From the NCBI RefSeq assembly GCF_001484195.1, contig NZ_LLYW01000004.1:35353-99352 (forward strand): DNA of 64,000 nt, given 5' to 3'. Positions within the stretch are counted from its first letter, which is position 1, and each line of letters opens with the position of its first letter. Position numbers and translations under genes: made by a program. Source of the stretch: Thermococcus celericrescens. Its GTDB lineage: Archaea; Methanobacteriota_B; Thermococci; Thermococcales; Thermococcaceae. Positions 1-8,563 of the stretch are shown here, in pieces. The notes under the pieces are model-generated. The model searched no databases, was not told the origin of the DNA, and worked only from the letters and a program-made list of their open reading frames with translations.

Positions 1-293
1 CAACGGTGTCCTGTGACTCCCTCATCCTCGACGAGGAGAGCAAGGCCTACACCTACCCGCACAACCAGAACGACGAGTCTTCAGCGAGCATAATCCACGA
101 GGCAACGACCGGAAAGCTCGGCGAGGACAAGCTCTTCTACATGAACTCCCGCGGCATAAGCGAGGAAGAGGCGAAGAGCCTAATAATCCTCGGCTTCATC
201 AGCGAAATTCTCGAAGGACTTCCCTTCGAGTACGTCGAGGTTCTCAAGAAGGTCATAGAGCTGGAGTTCAGCGAGGTTGGGGGTGTTGGGTGA
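1..293 (+). CDS. sufB: SufB-type Fe-S assembly protein, C-terminal end (5' end outside window)
   Basis: Only about the last 96 codons are present; the gene enters from the left edge in the frame ending with TGA at 291-293. The visible part is the end of the SufB/SufD beta-helix plus the C-terminal helices. The family-typical segment runs from HNQNDESSASIIHEA into KLFYMNSRGISEEEA. SufB is the scaffold on which SufBCD assembles iron-sulfur clusters in the cytosol. The stop overlaps the next start as TGATG, so this gene and the downstream paralogue are co-transcribed and probably coupled. The SufB rather than SufD assignment rests mainly on gene order and on the more canonical C-terminus. Confidence 0.85.
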   Translation, partial: TVSCDSLILDEESKAYTYPHNQNDESSASIIHEATTGKLGEDKLFYMNSRGISEEEAKSLIILGFISEILEGLPFEYVEVLKKVIELEFSEVGGVG

Positions 294-1444
294 TGCGCTC
301 TAACGAGCTCTCTAACGAGCGTCCTTTCGGACTCTCTAACGAGCACATTATAACCCGTGAGGCACTTGAAAAGCTCACCTATCAGAAGTACGGCGACAGC
401 CCGACGATAAGGAGCTACACGAAGTGGAAGCTCTTCGAGGAGAACTCCCCTTTAAAGCTCCCGACGGAGGCCAAAGCAGGGGAGGTTCTGGTTAGGGGGC
501 ACGTCACCCTTTCGGGAAGCGAGGCGAGCTTTGATCTGCCCAATGGAGTCGAGCTTACAGAGGGGACACTCGGACTATCGCAGCCCGAGGAGTCGAGGAT
601 ACTGGGCTTCCACTTCTACGCCCTCAAAAAGGCCTACAGGCTCAAGATCAGGGAAAACCTCGCCGAACCGCTCGTGATAGTCTCCCACCTCTCGGAGAGA
701 GCTTTCATAAGCCACCACCTGAGCATAGAGGTCGAGAACGCCAGAGTGCCGATCATCATCTACGATATGGCCGAGGATGGAACTAAGTCCTTCGTGGTTG
801 AGCTGAAGGCCAGAAACGCGGAGATAGAGCTTCTCACCATTGGGAAGCACAAAAGCCTCTCTCATTACCTCTTGAGGGCAAGCCTGGCAGGGAAGAGCAG
901 GGTTAAAGCCTTCACCGTGGTTCACGGCGGCAGGATGAGCCACCACCGCGAGGACTATTCTCTCGAAGGGGCTGGGAGCGAGCTGTTCCTGAGGGGAATA
1001 CCCATAGGTATAGGCTCGGCCGTTGACTACCTAACCAACGTCCTCCAGCACGGAGAAAAAACGGTGAGCGAGACCAGAGTCCACGGCTTTTCCTACAGGG
1101 ATGGCTGGACGGTCCACAGGGGAACCGCCAAGGTCTTCGAGAGGGCCAGAAACTCATCGAGCGTCGTGGTCTCGGAGGTGACCATAATGGACGAGGGTTC
1201 CCTCGGCGTGAGTGTGCCGATGCTCGAAGTGGACACGGGGGAGATAGAGAACGCCTCCCACTCCTCCTCGGTCAGACAGTTCGACGAGGACGCGCTGTTT
1301 TACCTCCGCTCCCGCGGGCTAGACAGGGAGGAGGCGCTGAGCCTTTTCGTGCACGGCATAGGGGAGGCCCTCAGCTCCCACCTCGAAAGGCTCCGGAGCA
1401 AGGCGAGGAGCAGTGTGATGAGCCTTACTGAGGAACTTCTGTGA
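293..1444 (+). CDS. sufD: SufD-like Fe-S cluster assembly protein
   Basis: This SufB/SufD family protein of about 383 residues is the partner of the preceding SufB in the SufBC2D complex. The C-terminal half carries the family features: a predicted right-handed beta-helix, then ENASHSSSVRQFDEDALFY and SRGLDREEA, parallel to the end of SufB. The ATG at 293 overlaps the upstream TGA; a GTG at 290 is the alternative. The first 16 or so residues (RSNELSNERPFGLSNEH) come from a triple 11-bp repeat and look like an extension. Conserved family sequence seems to begin near ITREALEKLTYQKYG. T-rich sequence just after the stop (1446-1475) probably terminates transcription. Confidence 0.85.
   Translation: MRSNELSNERPFGLSNEHIITREALEKLTYQKYGDSPTIRSYTKWKLFEENSPLKLPTEAKAGEVLVRGHVTLSGSEASFDLPNGVELTEGTLGLSQPEESRILGFHFYALKKAYRLKIRENLAEPLVIVSHLSERAFISHHLSIEVENARVPIIIYDMAEDGTKSFVVELKARNAEIELLTIGKHKSLSHYLLRASLAGKSRVKAFTVVHGGRMSHHREDYSLEGAGSELFLRGIPIGIGSAVDYLTNVLQHGEKTVSETRVHGFSYRDGWTVHRGTAKVFERARNSSSVVVSEVTIMDEGSLGVSVPMLEVDTGEIENASHSSSVRQFDEDALFYLRSRGLDREEALSLFVHGIGEALSSHLERLRSKARSSVMSLTEELL
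298..344 (+). repeat. Triple 11-bp direct repeat CTCTAACGAGC in the sufD start region
   Basis: CTCTAACGAGC occurs exactly at 298-308, 310-320 and 334-344. The copies are in frame with sufD and encode a repeated SNE. The family-like sequence begins only afterwards, so the repeat either extends the N-terminus or sits between the ribosome binding site and the ancestral start. Confidence 0.8.
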
Positions 1445-1593
1445 GTTTTTCCCCTTTCCCGTTTCTTCCTTGGAATTTGGACTGTGATCCTAATCTGGAT
1501 TAGAACTAAGTCGCGAATTAAGAATCAATAGTGGAGGTCCCAACTTGAAACTCATTATGCTCTGTGCCATACGTCCAAGATTACTTCCGAAAA

Positions 1594-1630
1594 TTTTATA
1601 ATCATGACTCGAGTATACTCGAGTAGGTGA
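1594..1630 (+). promoter_or_regulatory. Promoter and 18-bp palindromic operator of the restriction-modification methylase
   Basis: A TATA-like TTTATAAT lies near 1597-1602, and a GGTGA ribosome binding site at 1626-1630 precedes the ATG at 1636. Between them, covering the expected transcription start, is a perfect 18-bp palindrome at 1607-1624, ACTCGAGTATACTCGAGT. It contains CTCGAG twice. A repressor, or the methylase itself, bound here would block initiation. CTCGAG is also the recognition site of XhoI-type enzymes, including TliI of Thermococcus litoralis, so methylation of the operator by its own product is possible. Confidence 0.6.
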
Positions 1631-1635
1631 AAAGA

Positions 1636-3338
1636 ATGGCCGAAGCACCAGCTCTTGAGAAAATAAAAAAGTTGGGCCAAGTTATTACTCCCTTTGAAAT
1701 TGCAGAATTTCTCGTTAATTGGGCGATAAAAAGTCCTAAAGACTTGGTACTCGAACCCAGCTGTGGGGATGGTGTTTTTTAAGGGCGGCAATCAGGCGGT
1801 TGATGGAACTCGGTGCTTTGCCAGAAGACGTGTCTAAACAGGTTTATGGGATAGAAATAGATTCCGAAATACTTGAAAAGACTAAAAAACTTCTTTTGGC
1901 TGAGTTTTCTTTTGTACCCACCTTGATAAATGCAGATTTTTTTGATCTGGAACCCCCAAGAGGCCAGCAGACCCTGAATAACTTGCTTACAGCCCCCAGA
2001 ATTCCAAAGGTAGACGTCGTCGTTGGGAACCCTCCGTACATTAGATATCAATCTTTTTTGGGAAAAACCAGAGAGAAGGCTCTCAGAACGGCCCTCGAAG
2101 AGGGGGTTAAGCTCCCCGAACTGACTGCCTCGTGGGTTCCATTCGTAATTCATGCAGAGAAGTTTCTTAAAAAAGATGGCCGTCTTGCAATGGTACTTCC
2201 TTCGAAACTTCTCCACGTTGGATATGCAAAACCATTTAGAAAATGGCTTCTGAAGAAGTTTTCTAACATCACAATAATCTCGTTTGAGAGGAGGGTATTC
2301 CCAAGCATTCTCGAAGATACAGTTTTGCTCTTAGCCAGCAAATCTGGACCCTACGGGGTTCGATTTATAGAAGTTACTGATAAACGGGAGCTCTCTGGGT
2401 TGGATTTAGAGTCTTCGAATTTCCTGCTCACACACCCGAATCCCGATGAAAAATGGACAAAATATATGCTCCCGCAAAGCCTGGGGGGTTCCCTAGCAGA
2501 AGTGCTTAACAAAGTTAGAGAGAGGGCTATTCCTCTTGGAGAGATGGGGATAGTAACAATCGGAGTCGTAACGGGAAGCAACGAGTTCTTTACTTTAACA
2601 GAGGAAGAAGCAAACTCGTGGGGAATTGAGAAAGAGTACCTAATACCCTTAATCTCTCGGGCTGAACAAATACCCGGAGTTGAAGTTACCAACTCTGACT
2701 GGGAGCTTATCAAAAAGCTCGGCCAGAAGTGCTATCTTCTGTATGTTACAAAACCATGGGACGAACTGGGGTCTGGAGTAAGGGAATACCTCACCAAAAA
2801 AGGGGAGGAGCTTAACGTTAGATCTCGCTACAAAGTTAGAATAAGAAAAACATGGTATACCGTGCCTGGAGTTAGGTCCCCAGACCTTTTTATGAGCTAT
2901 ATGTCCCACGAAGTGCCCAAAATGGCTTCCAATGAGATTGTGGTAAATGAGCGGAAAGCCACTAGCACAAACACAATTCATCAGATATTCCTTAAGAGGA
3001 AACTTGAACCAAGGTTACTCTCCACTCTGTTTTATAACTCCCTAACATTGCTCTCCGCCGAGCTTGTGGGGAGATTTTACGGGGGAGGTGTCCTAAAGAT
3101 TGAGCCAAAAGAAGCTGAGAAAATCTTAATTCCAATGCCTGAAGAACCGAAAGAAATTCTTGATATCTCTTCGAAAGTTGACCGGCTGCTAAGGGCTAAA
3201 AGAACCACTGATGCCGTTGCTATTGTCAATGAAGTCGCACTTGAGGGAGAACTTGGATTGAAGCCGAGGGATGTTGAGGTTATTGAGGAGGCTTGGAAGC
3301 GTCCCCAGGAAAGAAGGATGAAAAAGAGCCTTGGCTAG
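1636..3338 (+). pseudogene. Type II N6-adenine DNA methyltransferase (Eco57I-like domain), split by a frameshift at T6
   Basis: Modification subunit of a type II restriction-modification system, about 567 residues if read through. The first 48 codons (1636-1779) end in the AdoMet-binding motif I, EPSCGDGVF, and hit TAA at 1780. One extra T in the T6 run at 1775-1780 joins them to the frame running from 1800 to 3338, giving VFLRAAIRRLMEL. That frame holds the catalytic motif IV NPPY (near 2028-2039) and a C-terminal part resembling a target-recognition domain. Both motifs are needed for methylation, so the protein works only if the frame is restored by slippage, or if the missing T is a sequence error. 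The stop overlaps the convergent nuclease gene by 4 bp. The Eco57I/PaeR7I-like class is my reading of the motif order. Confidence 0.75.
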
Positions 3339-4181
3339 TCCGAGTGTGCATCCAGGAACTTTATAAGATCCTTAACCGCGTCGTCTATTGAAATTCTCTC
3401 CCTTTTGATCCTCTCAGTTTCAACGGGGACATATCTCCCATTCTCTTCTCGGAACATGAAAAGACCTACCGCGTTGTTGTATTTTAGGAGATTCCTGAAT
3501 TTTTCGAGAAGAAGGTCGGGGTTATCAAAATCTACTCTCCTTCCTGTTCTACTGTCAAAACGACCCGATGCAAGCCTGGATGCCCAGAATGAATAAAAAC
3601 CGGGAATAGAACTATTAATCCACCGTATCCACCAACTGTTGTTGGAAACTTCAGAAAGGGTGTTTTTGGAGTTCACAGCACTTATTATGGCCTCTTCTGG
3701 AGTGTAGCGAAGTTTTAGATCCACTGCGGTGAACTTGACTTCCTTTAATCTTTTTATCTAAGTCGCTCTGCGTCTTTCTTTCCTTCTGAATCGTTATTCC
3801 CTTCTTATGCTTTGGACTACCTGTCATCTTGACTTCGCCGGCCACTAAAACGGTATTATCTCTCACATAAGCGAGATCAACGTCGTGAGTTCTCTCAGAA
3901 TATCCGGGAATCCTCCTATCTGTTAGGCGGTAGGTTCCTTCGGATCTTACGTAAATCAATTCGCTGATAAAATCCCTAAATGCATTTCCTTTCTGTCGGT
4001 ACTCTCCCTCTGGAAGCCCGCCCTCAATACGGACCTTTTCAACGATTTGGTAGTATGCTTCAAGAAAGTCGTCCTGAATTGGCTCGAAGTATCCTCCTGA
4101 AGATCTGGCTAATTTCGTTATGGACTCACAGAACTTCTTAATAACGGGACTTTTTAAAGTATGACAGGAGTTGGTTTCCAT
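3335..4181 (-). pseudogene. Probable type II restriction endonuclease, frameshifted
   Basis: This convergent partner of the methylase probably encoded the cognate nuclease, about 281 residues when repaired. The N-terminal frame starts at ATG 4181 after a GGTGA site. It contains HDVDLAYV, eleven residues, then EVK, which fits a PD-(D/E)XK nuclease core. The frame is lost in an A/T-rich run near 3745-3757. Deleting one base there joins SDLDKK to KEVKFTAVDLKLRYTPEEA and continues to the stop at 3335. Gene order, convergence with a 4-bp overlap and the nuclease-like core support the call, but I recognise no specific enzyme family. Damage to both halves would be consistent with loss of the system, or with sequencing error at homopolymers. 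Confidence 0.6.
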
Positions 4182-4360
4182 GCTTTTCACCCCGTAGGAA
4201 ACTAAAACATGGACAAATTAAAACTGTTTTGCAGAGCTTTGCTTCTGTTGTACAGAGTCGTAAGCACTTCTGCTTTCAATCTCAAGAATGTTTAACGTTA
4301 TCTTTTTCTGTCCAGAAACAAGGATATATAGGTTCGCTTCCTAAACCCTACGGTGTTTCC

Positions 4361-4823
4361 ATGTTCCCCAAAGAGGTTCTGAAAGGGGAGCCCAACGGGG
4401 TATATGCTGATCAACGAGGCCATAGTTAGAGCCGCCCTCGAGCCAATGGAGGCTCTTAGCCACATATACTTCCTCAAGCCCTGTGGAACGGTGATAACAA
4501 TACGCGCCTTATCCACTATCCACATGAGACCGAGAACCTCGTGAAGGGCAAGATAGATATGTAGCCTACGATGAGATAGTCGAGAACATCAGGAAGGCCG
4601 GGGCGAAGCTCTACGAAATCGATGTTCTCAGGCTGGCGGAGGAGGTCGGAACGGCACTCGCTCAGAACGGCGTCCTCGTTGGTGCCCTAACTGCCCTCCT
4701 GGACTTCCCTATAAACAAGGAGATGATGCTTGAAGCGGTGAAGGTAAGTGTGCCCGAGAAGGCGGTGGAGGCCAACGTAAGGGCCTTTGGCTTGGATATG
4801 GGGCGATGAAGGAGCTTCTTTGA
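4361..4823 (+). pseudogene. iorB: Remnant of an indolepyruvate/2-oxoacid ferredoxin oxidoreductase beta (gamma-domain) subunit
   Basis: Three frames together give a recognisable C-terminal two-thirds of an IorB-type subunit. The first piece is LINEAIVRAALEPMEAL and SHIYFLKPCGTVIT (about 4403-4500). The second is DEIVENIRKAGAKLYEIDVL with GTALAQNGVLVGALTALL (about 4567-4700). The third is a final AMKELL at the TGA ending at 4823. At least three indels and an in-frame TAG in the remnant break the gene, and the N-terminal nucleotide-binding part is missing. The intact enzyme would take electrons from aryl pyruvates to ferredoxin. A TATA-like GATATATAGG near 4323 may be its old promoter. No alpha subunit lies nearby, so this is probably a degenerate duplicate. 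Confidence 0.7.
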
Positions 4824-4933
4824 TTTTTCTCTTTTGTCCCCTATTTTCTAAGCGGAGTCTTGTTTTTGTTTCTTGGTTCTCCCAAACACAAAACATATAC
4901 ACCTTTTTCTCAAACACAATCCGGTGAATTAAT

Positions 4934-5386
4934 ATGCCTCTTCCACACCTCCACCGCCAACCGTGCAACGATGCCCTCAATATTGAGAACGCAGAGAGGG
5001 CCATCGAACTGGTTAGAAAAGCCCTGCCGCTATTCAGGGCTGGGGAGCCTATTCTGAAGCCCGACGGAGTTGATGTCCCCGTTCTCTACCTGAATTTTGC
5101 CATTGATAGGCTCCATTATGATCCCGAAAGGAGAATACCACTTCCAAAGGGCCGTCCAAGAAGTTCGAGGCCATTTGAAGTTGAAGGAATTGCTGAAGAG
5201 GCTGAAAGAATACTAAAGGAGGTTCGAGTTCTCCCAGCGGCAGAATTCAGAGAGCCGGAAAACTGCTGGGTTGTCCCGGTGGCGTGGAGAAGCTTCGTAG
5301 TCCTCCACGTCCGCATCTCGGCAGATGGGAAAGAAATCGTACCCGACTACGGACTCACAGAGGAGATAAGGCGCCATGGCCTATGA
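4934..5386 (+). CDS. Conserved hypothetical protein, 150 residues
   Basis: A soluble 150-residue protein with no signal peptide or membrane segment and no motif I recognise. The sequence is regular Thermococcus-like coding sequence with mixed alpha/beta character. It has a central Pro/Arg-rich loop (PKGRPRSSRP) and a beta-rich C-terminal half (CWVVPVAWRSFVVLHVRI). GGTGA at 4923-4927 precedes the ATG at 4934, which decides the start. The end overlaps the downstream permease gene by 11 bp, so the two are co-transcribed and it may be an accessory to transport. That role is inference from position only. Confidence 0.65.
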   Translation: MPLPHLHRQPCNDALNIENAERAIELVRKALPLFRAGEPILKPDGVDVPVLYLNFAIDRLHYDPERRIPLPKGRPRSSRPFEVEGIAEEAERILKEVRVLPAAEFREPENCWVVPVAWRSFVVLHVRISADGKEIVPDYGLTEEIRRHGL

Positions 5387-6464
5387 AGGGGTTAGGAACT
5401 TTCTAAAGAGGGAGTGGTTCCTCTCCGCTCTAGTGATCCTCTACTTAGCCCTCCTCCTCAGGGACGGCTCTCTCCTCCGGAGAACGCCCGGTTTGGTGGA
5501 CTGGGGGAGCCTTTATCTGATAGGCTCGCTCATACTCGTCTCAAGGGGGCTTGAGCTGTCGGGAATCTTCACGCGCCTCTCGTGCAGGCTACTCTCTCTA
5601 TCCGGCGGCTCCGAGAGAAGGCTGGCCTTCATTCTCCTACCCACCATAGCCATCTCTTCCACCGTCATAATGAACGACACCGCCATGCTAATCTTCATCC
5701 CCCTCATATTAACCCTGTCCCGGATCTCAGGGAAGGATTTAAGCGGTCTTGTAATTCTCTCCTCTATGGCTGCCAACGTCGGCTCGGCTTTAACCCCCAT
5801 CGGGAATCCCCAGAACGTCATAATCTGGAACCACTATGGGATTCCCTTCCACTCCTTCGTCCTGCGGATGCTCCCCTTCGTCTTCACCTGGCTTCTGCTC
5901 CTGTTGCTCTTCGCTTACTTCATCTTCAAAGGCGAGATTAAGCAAAGGGAGCTTCCCCCTGTGAGCGTTCACAAATCCCTCCTCTGGGCGTCTATAATCC
6001 TCCTCGCGGTGGACCTTATCCTTGCCCAGGAGGGGAAGGCGCTCTGGACTTTCCCAATAACCCTTGGAGTGCTGTTATTGATTGGGAGGAAAGTCCCCCT
6101 CGCCGTTGACTGGACGCTCCTCCTGACGTTTGCTTTCATCTTTGCGGACTTCGGGGAAATTGCACTCATCCTTTCCTCCTCGGGGGTTTTCTTCCCCCAC
6201 CCCGGACTCGGCCTTTTTTTGACCTCTGCCTTTCTGAGCCAGCTGGTAAGCAACGTCCCGGCCACGGTTCTCCTGCTTGGAGGGAGTGAGTGGCTCCCGC
6301 TGGCCGCTGGCGTAAACGTTGGCGGAACTGGCCTGATAATCGGCTCGCTGGCCAATCTGATAGCGGTGAGGATAGCGCGGGTTGGGATTAAGGAGTTCCA
6401 CCGCTATTCGGTTCCCTACTTCCTTCTGGTTACTCTTCTATCCCTCCTGATTTTGTGGCTTTAG
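5376..6464 (+). CDS. ArsB/NhaD (ion transporter superfamily) anion permease
   Basis: An integral membrane protein of 362 residues with about ten hydrophobic segments. The two family signature loops are clear: VIMNDTAMLIFIPL in the first half, and ANVGSALTPIGNPQNVIIW shortly after. These are the half-membrane loops of ArsB, NhaD and SLC13-type carriers that bind anion or dicarboxylate with cations. The C-terminal repeat equivalent reads LVSNVPATVLLLGG and GVNVGGTGLIIGSLANLIA. The substrate (arsenite, sulfate, a carboxylate or Na+/H+) cannot be told from sequence. It overlaps the upstream hypothetical gene and has a GGAGAT ribosome binding site inside it. Confidence 0.8.
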   Translation: MAYEGVRNFLKREWFLSALVILYLALLLRDGSLLRRTPGLVDWGSLYLIGSLILVSRGLELSGIFTRLSCRLLSLSGGSERRLAFILLPTIAISSTVIMNDTAMLIFIPLILTLSRISGKDLSGLVILSSMAANVGSALTPIGNPQNVIIWNHYGIPFHSFVLRMLPFVFTWLLLLLLFAYFIFKGEIKQRELPPVSVHKSLLWASIILLAVDLILAQEGKALWTFPITLGVLLLIGRKVPLAVDWTLLLTFAFIFADFGEIALILSSSGVFFPHPGLGLFLTSAFLSQLVSNVPATVLLLGGSEWLPLAAGVNVGGTGLIIGSLANLIAVRIARVGIKEFHRYSVPYFLLVTLLSLLILWL

Positions 6465-6467
6465 TTA

Positions 6468-6665
6468 TCAGATGAGCTTAGGGTTGTAGGTGCCCATGTC
6501 CTCGCGCGGGTCACAGGGAACCTCGATTCCCGGGGCGCTGCTCCCCAGGATGGAGTAAAGACCAAAAAGGCTCGTCAGGAGGATGCCTACAGCGGGCGGG
6601 ATACTCCCCCGGAGGAACAGGCCAAACGCAATGCCAGTTCCAAGGAGGGAAAGCTTCAAAATCAT
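6468..6665 (-). CDS. Small membrane protein, 65 residues, unknown
   Basis: A short protein with two hydrophobic stretches (LSLLGTGIAFGLFL and AVGILLTSLFGLYSIL) and a polar C-terminus with one Cys. A well-placed GGTGA upstream of the ATG at 6665 supports translation. It converges with the permease gene, with only three bases between the stops. No family is recognised. Confidence 0.45.
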   Translation of the reverse strand: MILKLSLLGTGIAFGLFLRGSIPPAVGILLTSLFGLYSILGSSAPGIEVPCDPREDMGTYNPKLI

Positions 6666-6711
6666 TCTTTTTCACCGGTTCTCCTTTCTCTGGAAGCGGT
6701 ATAAACGTTTC

Positions 6712-6727
6712 TGGCCAAAAATGGCCA
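6712..6727. promoter_or_regulatory. TGGCCA boxes spaced 10 bp in a divergent promoter region
   Basis: TGGCCA, itself palindromic, occurs at 6712-6717 and 6722-6727, exactly one helical turn apart, and again at 6775-6780 next to the DUF998 start. The arrangement resembles a same-face binding site. The regulator is unknown and chance is not excluded. Confidence 0.25.
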
Positions 6728-6782
6728 AAAGCACGGAAGGCATAAATAACTGAAAAAGGCAATAGCTTTTGGGTTGGCCATC

Positions 6783-7328
6783 ATGCGTCTCATAAGATAT
6801 TCCGGATTTGCTGGAGGCATCGTCTACTGGCTCTTCGTCGCCTGGAGCATAAGCAGGAACGGGTGGTTTTCATTCTTCCACAACGCCCTCAGCGACCTCG
6901 GCTCGCCCGAAATGGCCAGGTCACCGAGCATATACAACTACGGCCTCATCGTGACGGCGGTGTTCATGTTTGTTTTCTCCATTTACCTCGTCCTTGCATC
7001 GGAGAACAGGCTCCAGACGGTTGGTGGGGCTTACGTCAGCATCTCTTCCCTGTTCCTCGCCCTCATAGGCGTTTTCCACGCCGGCACCAGGCCGCACTCC
7101 TTCGTCTCGACGTACTTCTTCATCCAGTTCTTCCTCGGGGCACTGATCTACGGTGCTGGAAGCGAGAGAAAGGAAGTCCGATACGGGTCCGTTCTAATTT
7201 TCCTGCTCGCCCTATTTGGGACTTTTCTGGAGTGGCCATCTGTGGCGCTGATAGAGACCTACGAGATAGTCTTGATAATGGTTTTTGCCCTTCTAGTCGC
7301 GGTAAGTCATACGCGTTCCAGTCTCTAA
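6783..7328 (+). CDS. DUF998-like membrane protein
   Basis: A six-helix membrane protein of about 181 residues with the pattern of DUF998 proteins. It has a first helix followed by WFSFFHNALSDLGSP, and a middle helix carrying GVFHAGTRPHSFVSTYFF. Function is not known for the family. A TATA-like CATAAATA at 6741-6748 lies about 38 bp upstream of ATG 6783 and there is no clear ribosome binding site, so a short or leaderless transcript is likely. A TTG at 6774 is the alternative start. The gene is divergent from the 65-residue membrane protein, and the gap contains repeated TGGCCA boxes. Confidence 0.7.
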   Translation: MRLIRYSGFAGGIVYWLFVAWSISRNGWFSFFHNALSDLGSPEMARSPSIYNYGLIVTAVFMFVFSIYLVLASENRLQTVGGAYVSISSLFLALIGVFHAGTRPHSFVSTYFFIQFFLGALIYGAGSERKEVRYGSVLIFLLALFGTFLEWPSVALIETYEIVLIMVFALLVAVSHTRSSL

Positions 7329-7408
7329 CTGCTCTTCCGTTCCCGGTTCTACAAGGGTACCCCAAAGTCTCATATACTTTCTCCACTTAATTTACAATGG
7401 GGACGGAT

Positions 7409-8386
7409 ATGAAAAAGAGCTACCTGCGATCACTTCTTGTGGCTTCGACGCTTCTGATAATCATTTTATTGATGATTTCTGGTGCGCTTATTAAAAAGAA
7501 CCGACTTTACCCCGGGGATGTCAGGGAATCGATAGTTGTAGACGGGATTGAAAGAACATTCATTCTGCACCTGCCGCCCAGCGGTCCGGCCAACGGGTCT
7601 CTCCCACTTGTTATTGCACTCCACGGGGGAGGGGGAGACGGCTTTGACATGGAGAAACTCACGGAGAGCGGACTTAACAGGCTTGCCAACGAGAACGGCT
7701 TTATCGTAGTATATCCAGATGCCATAGGGAAACACTGGAACGACGGGAGGAACCTCTCATGGTACAGATCCCACAGGGAGAATGTGGACGATGTTGGGTT
7801 TATTGAGGCCATCATAGACTACCTGATTGGGAACTACGGTGTCGATCCCAAGAACGTCTTTGTGGTGGGAATGTCAAACGGGGGGCTGATGACTTACAGG
7901 CTGGCCTGTGATATACCGGAGAGACTGGGGGCCATAGCTGTCGTCGGTGTTTCCATGTCTGAAAATCTGTACAAAGACTGTCCCTCTGGGCTTCCAGTCC
8001 CGATTTTGATAATTCTGGGCACGGACGACCCCCTAGTGCCCTGGAACGGCGGAGAGCTACACCTCGGTCCCGTCAAGCTCGGAAGGGTCGTTTCCATTAA
8101 TGAAACCATTGATTACTGGGTGGAGCGGAACGGATGCACAAACACCTCAGAGGGGGAGTATCTTCCCGACAAGGGGCCCGGAGATGGGACGGAGGTCTGG
8201 AAGGAGCACTATTTCAACTGCAGGGAAGGGGCTGAGGTGGTCTTTTACGGTATTGCTGGAGGCGGCCATACTTGGCCCGGCGGTTATCAGTACCTCCCCG
8301 AGAAGATCGTAGGGAAGACGAGCAGGGACATCGACGCCAACCGTGTGGTCTGGGAGTTTTTCAGGAGGCATCTGCATGGTGCATGA
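7409..8386 (+). CDS. Membrane-anchored PHB-depolymerase-like esterase (alpha/beta hydrolase, LpqC type)
   Basis: An extracellular hydrolase of 325 residues with an N-terminal signal anchor (MKKSYLRSLLVASTLLIII). It shows the complete alpha/beta-hydrolase triad of the LpqC/PHB-depolymerase group: the oxyanion HGGGGDG, the nucleophile in GMSNGG, the acid in LGTDDPLVPW and the base in GGGHTWPGG. Cys residues in the secreted part may form disulfides. Likely substrates are esters such as feruloyl or short polyesters; the exact one is unknown. ATG 7409 is preferred over 7397 because a TATA box (7371-7378) places transcription start near 7400, giving a leaderless or near-leaderless message. Confidence 0.8.
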   Translation: MKKSYLRSLLVASTLLIIILLMISGALIKKNRLYPGDVRESIVVDGIERTFILHLPPSGPANGSLPLVIALHGGGGDGFDMEKLTESGLNRLANENGFIVVYPDAIGKHWNDGRNLSWYRSHRENVDDVGFIEAIIDYLIGNYGVDPKNVFVVGMSNGGLMTYRLACDIPERLGAIAVVGVSMSENLYKDCPSGLPVPILIILGTDDPLVPWNGGELHLGPVKLGRVVSINETIDYWVERNGCTNTSEGEYLPDKGPGDGTEVWKEHYFNCREGAEVVFYGIAGGGHTWPGGYQYLPEKIVGKTSRDIDANRVVWEFFRRHLHGA

Positions 8387-8563
8387 ACCTTCTTTGAACA
8401 TCCACACTCACGTCTTGGGGTTGTAAAGTGCAGGCGTTTTGCTCTGATCCTTTTCATTTTGGAAGGAATAAGGGTTAATAACACGTTCGACTAACTACCC
8501 CTATAGGTCACTCGACGAGTTCTTCTCATTTTTTCCCGTTTCGTGGCTAAAGGCGTGATAACT

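Noticed and set aside
1490..1503. CTAATC-TG-GATTAG inverted repeat after sufD
   Set aside because: Short, lies after a T-rich terminator-like stretch and not near a promoter; likely chance.
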